In this document: positions 23,185 to 31,935 of the stretch, in pieces | How positions within the stretch are numbered: position 1 is the first letter of the stretch | Layout: each line of letters begins with the position of its first letter | Source: Chloroflexota bacterium | GTDB taxonomy: Bacteria > Chloroflexota > Limnocylindria > QHBO01 | Direction: 5' to 3' | Assembly: GCA_038040195.1 (NCBI GenBank) | Contig: JBBPIR010000006.1 | Coordinates: forward strand, 37,313-101,312 | DNA: 64,000 nucleotides | Notes under the pieces: generated by a model | Databases searched by the model: none | What the model was told of the DNA's origin: nothing | Seen by the model: the letters and a program-made list of their open reading frames with translations, nothing else | Made by a program: the position numbers and the translations under genes

Positions 23185-24683
23185 CAGGGAGCGGACTCGG
23201 CGCCTGACCTCGCGCCACGCCCCAGGCGGCGGGCGATCTCGGCGCGTGCCTGCGCGCGTTCGGCGGGGCTCAGGAGGGCGATGACGAGGCCCACCAACGT
23301 GACCGTGGCGAGGACCGACAGGCCCAACTCCGCCACCAGCGACCAGGATCGATTCCACAGGAAGAAGGTGGCGGTCGCAAGGTAGATCGCCGCGAACACG
23401 GCCAGCCGCCGCCACTCGTAGGGAACGTCGAAGCGCACCCGCGCCACGTTCCACCCGTGCTGGAGCACGATCATCGCCACGAATCCGAGTACAAGTGCTA
23501 CGGCCGCTCCGGCCGCCCCCAGGGGCGGGATCAGGAGCAGGTTGAGGACGACCGAAAGGGCAGCGGCAGCTCCCTGGATGACCACCCCGGCCCGCACCCT
23601 CTTGGTGAAGTACATCCCAACCACGAGGATGCTGTGGACTCCGATCAGGAACTGCGCGGCGGCCGAAGGGCCGACCGACACGTAGGCTCCCCAGAATGCC
23701 GGCTGGGTCGCGAGTCGAATCAGCGGCTGCGCCCCGATGAAGAACAGCAGCGATACCGTCCCGGCGCCCAGGACGTAATACGTCGTGACCCGGGCGAACA
23801 GCGCACCGGCCTGATCCTGCTGGTTCATGAAGGATGAGAAGAACGGGAACCACGCGCTGGTAAAGCCGGCCACTAGAAGGGTCATCAGCAGGCCGATGTT
23901 GAACCCGACGGTATAGATACCGAGCTCGTCCAGACCGGCGCCCGCCTGCAGGAGGACCTTGTTGAATTGGAGCATGACGAAAATCGCGAGGAATCCGGGA
24001 ATGAGCGGCATACCAAGCACGAGCAGCTCCCGTGCGATGGTCCGGCTGACCTGAAACGGCAAGCCGCGCAACGACACGATCATGGCTACCACCATCGTCA
24101 CGGCCTGTGCGATTGCCGCCGCCTCGATGAACCCGGCCACCCCGCGGCGAAGGATCACGATCAGGATCACGCTTGCCAGGATCGAGAGGGCCGACGAGCT
24201 GAGCGTGATGGCCACGAACGTCTTGGCCCGTTCTTCGAACTGAAGCCGCGCCAGCAGCGGCTGAGTGGCGATACTCATTGCAGCGGTGGCCAGGGTCAAT
24301 GTGACCAGGTAGGACAGGTTGTATGACGACTCGCCTTCCGAGAACAACATCACCGCCAGGCGGTCCGAGATGGCCCATCCCCCGACTACCAGCAGAGCAG
24401 CGCTGGCGGCGAGGGTCGCGAAGGCCGTCCAAATCGAGGCCGCCCGCTCCGCTGGCTCGTCCCGGGTGAAGTACACGATCCCTATCGCACCCGAGATCCC
24501 GAGCGCGAAAATCGGCGTCACAAAGTAGGTCATGACACCCAGGATCGAGCTGATCCCGTAGTCGGCCGGAGTCAGATAGCTGGTGTACAAGGGCAGAAGC
24601 AGCAGGGACACCATCCGCAGGAGCACCTGCCCGGCTCCGTAAATGGCGGTGTTGCGGCCGAGTCGGACGATCTGCGACCTCAT
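23184..24683 (-). CDS. Wzx-type polysaccharide flippase, operon copy
   Basis: A 499-residue polytopic MATE/MOP-superfamily protein expected to flip undecaprenyl-linked repeat units across the inner membrane. The N-terminus NTAIYGAGQVLLRMVSLLLLP and LYTSYLTPADYGISS is typical of Wzx/RfbX proteins, and about 12-14 hydrophobic segments run through the chain, ending in a basic tail. ATG 24683 follows the epimerase stop by 58 bases, the longest gap in this operon. The stop overlaps the next gene's ATG. A second flippase lies at 51479; their sequences are not obviously close, so they probably serve different polymers. Confidence 0.88.
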   Translation of the reverse strand: MRSQIVRLGRNTAIYGAGQVLLRMVSLLLLPLYTSYLTPADYGISSILGVMTYFVTPIFALGISGAIGIVYFTRDEPAERAASIWTAFATLAASAALLVVGGWAISDRLAVMLFSEGESSYNLSYLVTLTLATAAMSIATQPLLARLQFEERAKTFVAITLSSSALSILASVILIVILRRGVAGFIEAAAIAQAVTMVVAMIVSLRGLPFQVSRTIARELLVLGMPLIPGFLAIFVMLQFNKVLLQAGAGLDELGIYTVGFNIGLLMTLLVAGFTSAWFPFFSSFMNQQDQAGALFARVTTYYVLGAGTVSLLFFIGAQPLIRLATQPAFWGAYVSVGPSAAAQFLIGVHSILVVGMYFTKRVRAGVVIQGAAAALSVVLNLLLIPPLGAAGAAVALVLGFVAMIVLQHGWNVARVRFDVPYEWRRLAVFAAIYLATATFFLWNRSWSLVAELGLSVLATVTLVGLVIALLSPAERAQARAEIARRLGRGARSGAESAP

Positions 24684-24741
24684 CGCCAGAGCGGGCCCCC
24701 GAGCGCTGGTCCGCCGGGCGCAGCGAGGGCCGTCGACCCCA

Positions 24742-25797
24742 TCAGGCCGCGGCGAGCCGCCGCCGGTGGCGCCTGATCGAGGCCTCGATCATCGGCAGGT
24801 TCTGCTGCGTCCAGGCCACCGTACCTCGGATTCCGTCGTCCAACGTGACCTTGGCTCGGAACCCAAGCCGGTTCCGGGCCTTCACCGTGCTGCCCAGGCG
24901 GTTGCCCGAGTGGTCCCAGGTCCGACGAGGGGCAATCTCGATCGGCGCCGGCCGCGGCAGGCAGGCGCTGATCGCGTCCGCCAGCTCGCGGATGGTGGTC
25001 TCCACCCCACTGGCCAGGTTGTAGGCCTCCCCCTCCTGGCCTTGGGCCGCACACCGCAGCAGCCCGTCAACGATGTCGTCCACATAAATGAAATCGCGCG
25101 ATGACCGTCCACGGTTCTCGAGCACCAGCGGCAGACCGACGATCGCACGGTAGACGAAGGTCGGCGTGACGTTGCGCCAGACGGTTGCCGGCGTCCCGCG
25201 CCACCGCCCGGCGCCGAGGATCTCACCGGGGCCGTAGACGTTCTGGAACCGGGCGTGCACGACCGGAAGCCCGTGGCGGGCGTGGAAGTAGTTGCCGTAC
25301 ATCTCGCCCACGACTTTCGAGATCTGGTACGGCGAGTCGAGGTCCAGCCCGACCGGATCGTCCTCGAGGGTCGGCTCGGCGACCCCGTACACCTTCCGGG
25401 CGACGGTGCACCCGGCCGAGGCGTAGACCACCTTACGGAGGCGTTCGAACCCGGAGAGCCGTTGATATAGGCGCAAGGTCGTGATCAGGTTGTTGCTGTG
25501 GTCGGCCAATGGGTCGGCCATCGAGTTCTGGTTGCCATGGAACGTAGCCAGGTGAAATGCGTAGTCGAAGTCGTCGGCCAGGCGGGCCAGGATTGGCGGA
25601 CTGGCGATGGATCCTTGGATGAAGGTCACGCGGGGCAGATCCAGGACGTCGGTCCGATTCGACGAAAGCAGGTTGTCGACGATCACCACCGCGCCCGCCC
25701 CCCGGCTGACCAGGGCACGGACCAGGTTGCTGCCGACGAACCCCGCTCCCCCGACCACCAACACGCGGGCCCCCGAGAACGCGGCCCGGGGGGTCAT
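24742..25797 (-). CDS. NAD-dependent epimerase/dehydratase (extended SDR)
   Basis: A 351-residue extended SDR acting on a nucleotide sugar. Seen: VLVVGGAGFVGSNLVRALV (NAD-binding GxxGxxG), FHLATFHGNQNSMADP, VVYASAGCTVA as the serine region, YQISKVVGEMYG as YxxxK near residue 170, and FQNVYGPGE. These resemble UDP-glucose 4-epimerase/UDP-glucuronate decarboxylase relatives, but the exact activity is not determinable by eye. It overlaps the preceding SDR gene by four bases (25794-25797), so the two SDRs are a coupled pair in the operon. Confidence 0.83.
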   Translation of the reverse strand: MTPRAAFSGARVLVVGGAGFVGSNLVRALVSRGAGAVVIVDNLLSSNRTDVLDLPRVTFIQGSIASPPILARLADDFDYAFHLATFHGNQNSMADPLADHSNNLITTLRLYQRLSGFERLRKVVYASAGCTVARKVYGVAEPTLEDDPVGLDLDSPYQISKVVGEMYGNYFHARHGLPVVHARFQNVYGPGEILGAGRWRGTPATVWRNVTPTFVYRAIVGLPLVLENRGRSSRDFIYVDDIVDGLLRCAAQGQEGEAYNLASGVETTIRELADAISACLPRPAPIEIAPRRTWDHSGNRLGSTVKARNRLGFRAKVTLDDGIRGTVAWTQQNLPMIEASIRRHRRRLAAA

Positions 25798-26741
25798 GCG
25801 CGGAGCTGTTCCAGCTTGAGGTGGGTGTAGGTGTCGCTGATGCCGAATCGTTGGTAGTACTCAATGGTGTCCTTCACGCCCTGTTCCAGCGGAACGCCGG
25901 CCCGCCAGCCGAAGTCGCGCTCGGTGTGACTGGGGTCGAGGAGGATGGTGTACGCATCATCGGGGCCGCGGGGGCGGACCTCGACCGGCGTGTCGAGCTT
26001 GATGCCCAGCGCTGCCACCGTGGCATCGAAGAGCTCCTGGATCGAGTAGTCGCCGCCAGACGACACGTGGTACGCCCCCACTCTGCCGCTCCCATCGACT
26101 GCCTTCTCGAGCACGTCGATGAGCTCGCTGACGAAGACGAAATCACGGCGTGTGTCCATCACGAAGCACGGCTTGCCGGCAGTCAGCCGAGAAAAGAAGG
26201 TCGGCAGCGGGCCGCTGAGGTTGCGCGGGCCGTAGGCGTTGGCCAGGCGGAAAGACTGCCACTCCAGCCCGCTCAAGGCCACGTACTGCTCGCCGGCCGT
26301 CTTGCTGATGGCATAGCTGCTTGCCCCGGGCAGGATGGGATGGTCGAGGGTGATCGGCTGCTCCAGCGGATGGAGCCCATAGCACAGGGCGGTTTGGAGG
26401 TAGATGAACCGCCGGGCCTGGACCGATTCCGAGGCTCGCACCACGAGCGCCGTCCCCAGCACGTTGGTGGCCGCGTCGGAGGCCCAGTCCTCGGGATCCT
26501 TGTAGGACGCCGCGGCATGGACCACGACCTCGGGTCGAAACCGCTTGAATGCATCCTCGACGAGGCCCCAATCGGCCACATCCCCCTCGATTACGGTCAG
26601 CCCGGGCGCCGCGTCCGGCAGGTTGTCGCGCCGGCCGGTGGCGTAGTTGTCGATGACTGTCACCTCGTCCGATCGTGCCAGCAGGCGATCGGTCAGGTGT
26701 GAACCGATGAACCCGGCTCCGCCGGTCACCAGCACGCGCAT
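25794..26741 (-). CDS. NAD-dependent epimerase/dehydratase (extended SDR), second of pair
   Basis: A 315-residue extended SDR. Seen: VLVTGGAGFIGSHLTDRLLAR, VVVHAAASYKDPEDW, YAISKTAGEQYV (YxxxK) near residue 142, FRLANAYGPRNLSGPLPTF, and RRDFVFVSELIDVLEKA. The family is that of UDP-glucose 4-epimerase and dTDP/GDP-sugar dehydratases. It begins two bases after the AsnB-like gene stop and overlaps the next SDR by ATGA. Likely to modify a sugar used by this operon's glycosyltransferases; substrate unknown. Confidence 0.84.
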   Translation of the reverse strand: MRVLVTGGAGFIGSHLTDRLLARSDEVTVIDNYATGRRDNLPDAAPGLTVIEGDVADWGLVEDAFKRFRPEVVVHAAASYKDPEDWASDAATNVLGTALVVRASESVQARRFIYLQTALCYGLHPLEQPITLDHPILPGASSYAISKTAGEQYVALSGLEWQSFRLANAYGPRNLSGPLPTFFSRLTAGKPCFVMDTRRDFVFVSELIDVLEKAVDGSGRVGAYHVSSGGDYSIQELFDATVAALGIKLDTPVEVRPRGPDDAYTILLDPSHTERDFGWRAGVPLEQGVKDTIEYYQRFGISDTYTHLKLEQLRA

Positions 26742-26743
26742 CC

Positions 26744-28666
26744 TCAGACAGCCCTCCGTAGCTCAGTCCGCATGGCCCCGAACTCGTGGGCCCGGTCGTG
26801 ATACTGCTGTTGCCACAGCTCCAGCGAGAAGAGACCCCAGAAGCCGCGCCCGAACGCCGCCTCGCCGTCGAGCGAGGCGAGGACGGCACGGTTATCAATG
26901 ACGTCGCGGCCGAGTGCCGCCTTCGACGACAGAATGTCGCCGATGAACTCGCGGGCCGGCCCCTGCGCCCACTCGGTGAGTGGGGTCGGGAACCCCATCT
27001 TGTCGGTTCGGTGCGCGATCTGCGGCGGCAGTCGGTCGCCGAAGGTGGCTACCAGTAAGCGCTTCAGCCGACCGCCCTGGAACTTGATGTCAGCTGGGAT
27101 GGTCGCCGCCAGCTCCACGATCGGGTGGTCGAGGAACGGGAGTCGCGACTCAAGGCCGTGGGCCATGCTCATCCGGTCCTCGACCTGGAGCAACGCGGGT
27201 AGCAGGGTCTTGAAGTCGAAATGGGTCATCCGGTCGAAGTACGACTCGCCGTCGATGTTGTCGGCGTAGTAGATCGAGCGGAACGTCTCGAACGGAGAGT
27301 ACGGGCCCAGCTGGTCCCATCGGATCTCGTCCTGGTGGGCGTTGCCGCGGCTCACCAGCCGGAAGTACCGGCGGTCCATCGGCTCGAACAGTCCCTCTGA
27401 CCAGAATTCCTGGAGCATCGGCTTGTACTGGCGCAGGGTGGCCAGGTTGGGCAGGATCGACTCGTAGCTCACCACGAAGTTCCCATTGTTCAGGGTCCCG
27501 TCGATCGCGGCCTTCAGGCACTGCTCCAGGTAAGCCACCAGGTAGCGGGCGTAACCGCCGAACAACTCATCTCCGCCCTGGCCACCCAATACCACCTTGC
27601 GGTGTCGGCGAGCGTCTCGCGAGACGATGAACTGGGGGAACGCGCCGGGGCCGGCGACGGGGTAGTCGAGGTGATAGATGACCCGATGGATGTCGCGGAT
27701 GAAGTCATCAACGGTGATGTCCGAGACGTGGAGGTCGAGGCCTCGATCGTCGGCGAGGACCCGCGCGTACTCGCTCTCGTCGTAGTCACTGCCCATCTTG
27801 AAACGGCCGTTGAAGGCCATCAGGCCGGCCTCTCCGGCGTCGGCGGCCAGGCCGGCGACGATGCTGGAGTCCAGCCCGCCACTGAGGTAGGCGCCGACGG
27901 GTACGTCGGCCCGCAGGTGGACGCGGACCGAATCTGAAAGTCGCGCCAGCAGCTCCTCCTCGAAGTAGCGAGACGTGTGGTCGTAGTCCGGCGCGAAATG
28001 GACGTCCCAGTAGCGCTGAATGCGAATCTCTCCACCGGCGACCACCAGCGAGTGGCCAGCGGGCAGCTCGCGAACGCCCTTGAACAGCGTCTTACCGTCG
28101 AGGCAGAACTGGAAGGTCAGGTAGTCTCGGAGGCCCTCCGGATCCGTCTCGATCGACGGCAGGAAGGGGAGCAGGGCCTTGGCCTCCGATGCGAACAGGA
28201 AGGTACCGTCCACCACCGCGTAGTAGAACGGCTTCATGCCGAACCGATCCCGCGCGCAGAACAGTGTGCCGCGGTCGGCGTCCCACAGCGCGAAGGCGAA
28301 CATGCCGCGCAGGTGGCCCAGCGCCTCGGGGCCCCACTTCTGATAGGCGCGAAGGATCACCTCCGTGTCCGAAGTCGTGCGGAACGAGTCAGCGCCCATC
28401 TCCTCGCGGAGCTCGATGTAGTTGTAGATCTCGTGATTGGCGGTGATCCAATCCCCGCTCTCGCCCTGCATCGGTTGGTCACCAGTGGTCAGGTCGATGA
28501 TCGCCAGCCGCCGGTGGAGAAAGCCCACCTGCCCGGATGGGTGACGCCACGTGGCGGATCCGTCGGGTCCACGGTGGCTGATGAGCGCGTCCATGACGTC
28601 GAGATCCGAGTCCAGGCCGGGGATGGGCTTCCCCGAGAGGCTCATCATCCCCGCGATACCGCACAT
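26744..28666 (-). CDS. AsnB-type glutamine-dependent amidotransferase, probably sugar-directed
   Basis: A 640-residue class II glutamine amidotransferase fused to an ATP-pyrophosphatase synthetase domain. Seen: MCGIAGMMSL with the catalytic Cys2, HRGPDGSATW, FAFALWDADRGTLFCARDRFGMKPFYYA, then the synthetase part VGAYLSGGLDSSIVAGLAAD near residue 260 and VVLGGQGGDELFGGY. Although the fold makes asparagine, this copy sits inside a polysaccharide operon, as WbpS-type enzymes do that amidate uronic acids such as ManNAc3NAcA. ATG 28666 is chosen because Cys must follow Met; longer readings are not family-like. Confidence 0.86.
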   Translation of the reverse strand: MCGIAGMMSLSGKPIPGLDSDLDVMDALISHRGPDGSATWRHPSGQVGFLHRRLAIIDLTTGDQPMQGESGDWITANHEIYNYIELREEMGADSFRTTSDTEVILRAYQKWGPEALGHLRGMFAFALWDADRGTLFCARDRFGMKPFYYAVVDGTFLFASEAKALLPFLPSIETDPEGLRDYLTFQFCLDGKTLFKGVRELPAGHSLVVAGGEIRIQRYWDVHFAPDYDHTSRYFEEELLARLSDSVRVHLRADVPVGAYLSGGLDSSIVAGLAADAGEAGLMAFNGRFKMGSDYDESEYARVLADDRGLDLHVSDITVDDFIRDIHRVIYHLDYPVAGPGAFPQFIVSRDARRHRKVVLGGQGGDELFGGYARYLVAYLEQCLKAAIDGTLNNGNFVVSYESILPNLATLRQYKPMLQEFWSEGLFEPMDRRYFRLVSRGNAHQDEIRWDQLGPYSPFETFRSIYYADNIDGESYFDRMTHFDFKTLLPALLQVEDRMSMAHGLESRLPFLDHPIVELAATIPADIKFQGGRLKRLLVATFGDRLPPQIAHRTDKMGFPTPLTEWAQGPAREFIGDILSSKAALGRDVIDNRAVLASLDGEAAFGRGFWGLFSLELWQQQYHDRAHEFGAMRTELRRAV

Positions 28667-28677
28667 ACGTCGCTCCC

Positions 28678-29988
28678 CTAGCTCGCCCGCAGCCGTCGGG
28701 CGCGGCGCGCCGCTCGCGCGCTCATCACGATCGCCAACAGCCCGGTTCGCCGCAACACCTCGCGGACCATCGGTCGGACCCGCTGCCGGATCCGCACCCA
28801 CCCCCACGATGGCCCATCGGCAGCATGCTCCCAGGCCGACAGCCCGCGTAGGAGGATACCCTTTCGTCGCGATTCACCCGCCGACTTGAGCGGGACGGCC
28901 GCCAAGACGGTGCGCACGAACGCCTCGTACCCGTGGTCCCCGGAGGCCACCAGGTCCGAATACGCCTGCTCGGCCAGCTCCCGATGACCATCGCCGCGGG
29001 CGACCTCATCGACGATGTCGGCCAGGTTGCCAAAGTCCGTCCGCAGCGGGATGTAGTGGCGTCCGGCCTCGAGGATCCCGTTGTAGGTCCCCTCGACCAG
29101 GATCTGGGGTGTCCGGGTCGCCGCCGCTTCGAGGTGCCGCGGCGAGATCGTGCGCAGGTTCAGCCCTCCGTCGAGACCGGCAAAGCAGGCTCGCTCGACG
29201 TCCTCGAACGAGGCGTCCGGGTGGTCGGCGACGTACGCATCGGCGCATTCGCGAATCTTCCCGTCGCGGTCGAGGATCCCGGCCCCGCTCTCGACCCCGA
29301 TGGTGTAACGGCTCCGTAGCAGGAACCGGTACCAGGCATCCCCCAGCAAGGTGTCCTTCTCCTCCATCGAGATGTCGATCCGCAGCCCGGCTCGGCGACC
29401 CTCGGCCGCCACCGCGTCGGCGATCCAGCCCTTCATCATCCCGTGCCGCCCGAGCCACGGCTTCGGCTTCCATGCGCGATAGCCGATGTCGACGTCGCGT
29501 TTCGGCACGTGGCGTGAGAGCCGGTCGATCCGCTTGACGGTCTCGACCTCGAGGTAGCCCGGAAGGACTCGCGTGAATCCCACGCCCTTGCTGACCAGCG
29601 GGCCATAGATCGTGGCCCACTCCTCATCGGGTGCGCAGGTGAACACGTGGTCGACGTCGAGGTCGTCCAGGACTTCGACCAGAAGGTCGGTGTTGATGAA
29701 CTCGTCCTGCGGGATCGCCACGCGTGGCGCGCGGACTCGCCTCACCGCGCCCATCCGCAGCACCACGTCGCGGAAGTCATCGGGCTGCCAGCGATCGGAC
29801 AGCAGGATGGTGTGCAGGATGACGAGGTCGATGTCGAGGCGATGGATCCAGCTCGGCACTGACCGCACAGCCATGTTGATGTAGATGCAGGGCCGTCCGC
29901 TGTACCGGCGGAACGAGAAGAGGTGATCGGCGATCGCGGGGCGGACCGGCGCCAGCCGGGAGTGGTAGAGAACGAGGATCGAGCCCAA
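28678..29988 (-). CDS. CgeB-like glycosyltransferase-family protein, copy 2
   Basis: A 436-residue protein, paralogue of the one at 21931. The shared C-terminal block reads LRTISPRHLEAAATRTPQIL, VEGTYNGILEAGRHYIPLRT and DFGNLADIVDEVARGDGHRE, and the N-terminus SILVLYHSRLAPVRPAIADH matches the copy's opening. No DXD or clear catalytic motif stands out. Role is inferred as a glycosyltransferase of this operon. Start TTG 29988 (seven bases after the upstream stop) gives the family-like start; no ATG is better. Followed by the AsnB gene after 11 bases. Confidence 0.68.
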   Translation of the reverse strand: MGSILVLYHSRLAPVRPAIADHLFSFRRYSGRPCIYINMAVRSVPSWIHRLDIDLVILHTILLSDRWQPDDFRDVVLRMGAVRRVRAPRVAIPQDEFINTDLLVEVLDDLDVDHVFTCAPDEEWATIYGPLVSKGVGFTRVLPGYLEVETVKRIDRLSRHVPKRDVDIGYRAWKPKPWLGRHGMMKGWIADAVAAEGRRAGLRIDISMEEKDTLLGDAWYRFLLRSRYTIGVESGAGILDRDGKIRECADAYVADHPDASFEDVERACFAGLDGGLNLRTISPRHLEAAATRTPQILVEGTYNGILEAGRHYIPLRTDFGNLADIVDEVARGDGHRELAEQAYSDLVASGDHGYEAFVRTVLAAVPLKSAGESRRKGILLRGLSAWEHAADGPSWGWVRIRQRVRPMVREVLRRTGLLAIVMSARAARRARRLRAS

Positions 29989-29995
29989 CTGCGGC

Positions 29996-31192
29996 CTAAT
30001 TCCTGCTGGCGACGGAGCGTTCGACCGCGGCCTGGATGGACGGAGAGGGGGACGGCGATCGCCGCCGCCACGATCGCGGCACCACGCGGTCGCGGAAACG
30101 CCGCAGTGGCGGACGCCGCGCTGGCGCGGCGCGCGCGGCGAGACGGGCCTGAACGGTCGCGACGACGAAGGGTTCGAGTGACTCGACGAAGGCCCGCAGC
30201 AGCCCTTTCTGCTCGGCCTCGACCTGCAGGTCTGACCAGCGCCGCTCCGGTCTGTGGATGTCCTCGTGGCAGTACACGATCCAGTTCGCCGTGTCGAACC
30301 CGAATGAGAGGTCGAAAGCCCTCTTCAGGGTCAGGTAGTCATGCGCAACCCAGTTGTGGACCGAGGCGTACAGACCGGGCACCAGCATGTTCGGCAGGAC
30401 GGACTCGGCGCCGCCGGCCAGCGAGTTCAGAAATCCGAGCGCGGCGTCGTCGTTGGTGTCGCACAGCATTCCGTTCGAGATGTCCGTGTTGACGCTGACC
30501 ACACAGCTCGAGGCCAGCTCGATCGCATCGTGCGCCTCAGTCAGGCCGAGCACCATGGACGTGTAATCGGGGTTGATTTTGGAGAACAGGGCGCCATAGC
30601 GATTCACGATCCGCTGGACCAGTTCGCGGCGATACGCGCCGAAAACGAGCTTCCCGCGGCAGTATTGCGCCGGACTCTGCTCACTACGGGATATCTGGGC
30701 ATCACCGCGAAGGTCGAGCTCAAGCGCCGGGGAATACCGTCGAAATGGACCCGTGCGAACGTCGGAGTTCACACGGCCGTACGTGCCGTCGCCGAAGTAG
30801 TTGGGGTAGGTCACAGGAAAGTAGAAGTCGCTGGTCCAACTGATGATGTCGGGGCCGCCGGCAACATCGATCGCATGCTCGATGCGGCCCAGCGCGTCCG
30901 GCAGCACGAACATCTTGTCGGTGAGGTAGCAGACGTAGTCCCCAGCTGCGAACGGCAGCGCATGGTCCCAGTTCTCAACCATCCCGAGTGGCTGCGGCGG
31001 GCGTACGTACTTGAGGTTCGCCAGTGTGCTGTCGCGGCAGATCTGCTCGCAGGACAGCGCCGGGTCAAGATAGTTGTCCGACACGATGACCTCGAAGTCG
31101 TCGTGGCGCTGGGTTTCCAGGATCTTCAGCGCCTGGCGAACGAACTCGGGACGATGTCGCGTCGGGTAGACGATGGAGAACCTCGGACTCAT
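29996..31192 (-). CDS. GT2 family glycosyltransferase, operon copy
   Basis: A 398-residue GT-A glycosyltransferase. Seen: FSIVYPTRHRPEFVRQALKIL, FEVIVSDNYLDPALS, LGMVENWDHALPFAAGDYVC, and YLTDKMFVLPDALGRIE, whose TDKM occupies the DXD-like metal position. The C-terminal half is longer than minimal GT2 domains and ends in a basic tail. ATG 31192 overlaps the methyltransferase-like gene's stop (ATGA). Donor is unknown; being in the CDP-deoxysugar operon, it may use that sugar. Confidence 0.82.
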   Translation of the reverse strand: MSPRFSIVYPTRHRPEFVRQALKILETQRHDDFEVIVSDNYLDPALSCEQICRDSTLANLKYVRPPQPLGMVENWDHALPFAAGDYVCYLTDKMFVLPDALGRIEHAIDVAGGPDIISWTSDFYFPVTYPNYFGDGTYGRVNSDVRTGPFRRYSPALELDLRGDAQISRSEQSPAQYCRGKLVFGAYRRELVQRIVNRYGALFSKINPDYTSMVLGLTEAHDAIELASSCVVSVNTDISNGMLCDTNDDAALGFLNSLAGGAESVLPNMLVPGLYASVHNWVAHDYLTLKRAFDLSFGFDTANWIVYCHEDIHRPERRWSDLQVEAEQKGLLRAFVESLEPFVVATVQARLAARAAPARRPPLRRFRDRVVPRSWRRRSPSPSPSIQAAVERSVASRN

Positions 31193-31935
31193 CAGCGGAC
31201 CCGTTTCAAGTAGCCGCTCGGCGCCACGGTCAGCAGCAGCTTGTCCTCGATCCGATGATCGATCTCGAACTCGGGGTGCGTCCTCAGATACTCGTGTACC
31301 GCCGTCTTCGGGTTGTCCCCCGGCCCCCACGGACGGTCCGGAAACATCTCTGCCGGAAGATCCTCGATCACGGTATCGAATACGACGCAGTAACTCCCCA
31401 CCGACGTCAAGGGTGCGTAGGCCTGAAGTTCGGCCAGGACGTGGGCATGAGTGTGATTGCTGTCAAGACACACCAGCACCCGTTCGCGACCGGCGGCGGC
31501 ATCCTTGACTTGCGCGACCACGCCGGGATCGACACTCGATCCCTCGATCATGGTGATGCGCTTGGACATCGGATGTGCCTCGATCGCCGCCCTGTTGTGC
31601 GCGCGGATGTCGATATCGACACCGATTACACGGGCGTCCTGCGGGCCGCCGCATGAGGCATTCAGTTCAACCAGCGATGACCACAGGATCAGCGAGCCGC
31701 CATGGGCGATGCCCGTTTCGACGATGAGGTCCGGCTGCACCGTCCATATCAGTTCCTGCAGGGCAACGATGTCCTGGGGGTACTGGATGATGGGTCGGCC
31801 CAGCCACGAGAAGTTGTAAGAGTATTTCGGGCGGGTCGACTCGCGCATGAAGGCATCGGCTGCCCTGCGCAACGCCGCATTGCGTCGGTTGTCGACGATG
31901 CGGGCCTCAACCTCGTCGTCAAACGGCTTCATCAC
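31192..31935 (-). CDS. CmcI-family (cephalosporin hydroxylase-like) methyltransferase
   Basis: A 247-residue protein of the CmcI family, which in practice holds many SAM-dependent O-methyltransferases, including rhamnosyl O-methyltransferases. Seen: YPQDIVALQELIWTVQPDLI followed by VETGIAHGGSLILWSSLVEL (SAM pocket), VIGVDIDIRAHNRAAIEAHP, and VLVCLDSNHTHAHVLAELQ, then DPNKFGG-like GDNPKTAVHEYL. These match the family order. It overlaps the upstream SDR by 17 bases and the downstream GT2 by four. Likely O-methylates a sugar in the repeat unit; true cephalosporin hydroxylation is very unlikely here. Confidence 0.82.
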   Translation of the reverse strand: MMKPFDDEVEARIVDNRRNAALRRAADAFMRESTRPKYSYNFSWLGRPIIQYPQDIVALQELIWTVQPDLIVETGIAHGGSLILWSSLVELNASCGGPQDARVIGVDIDIRAHNRAAIEAHPMSKRITMIEGSSVDPGVVAQVKDAAAGRERVLVCLDSNHTHAHVLAELQAYAPLTSVGSYCVVFDTVIEDLPAEMFPDRPWGPGDNPKTAVHEYLRTHPEFEIDHRIEDKLLLTVAPSGYLKRVR

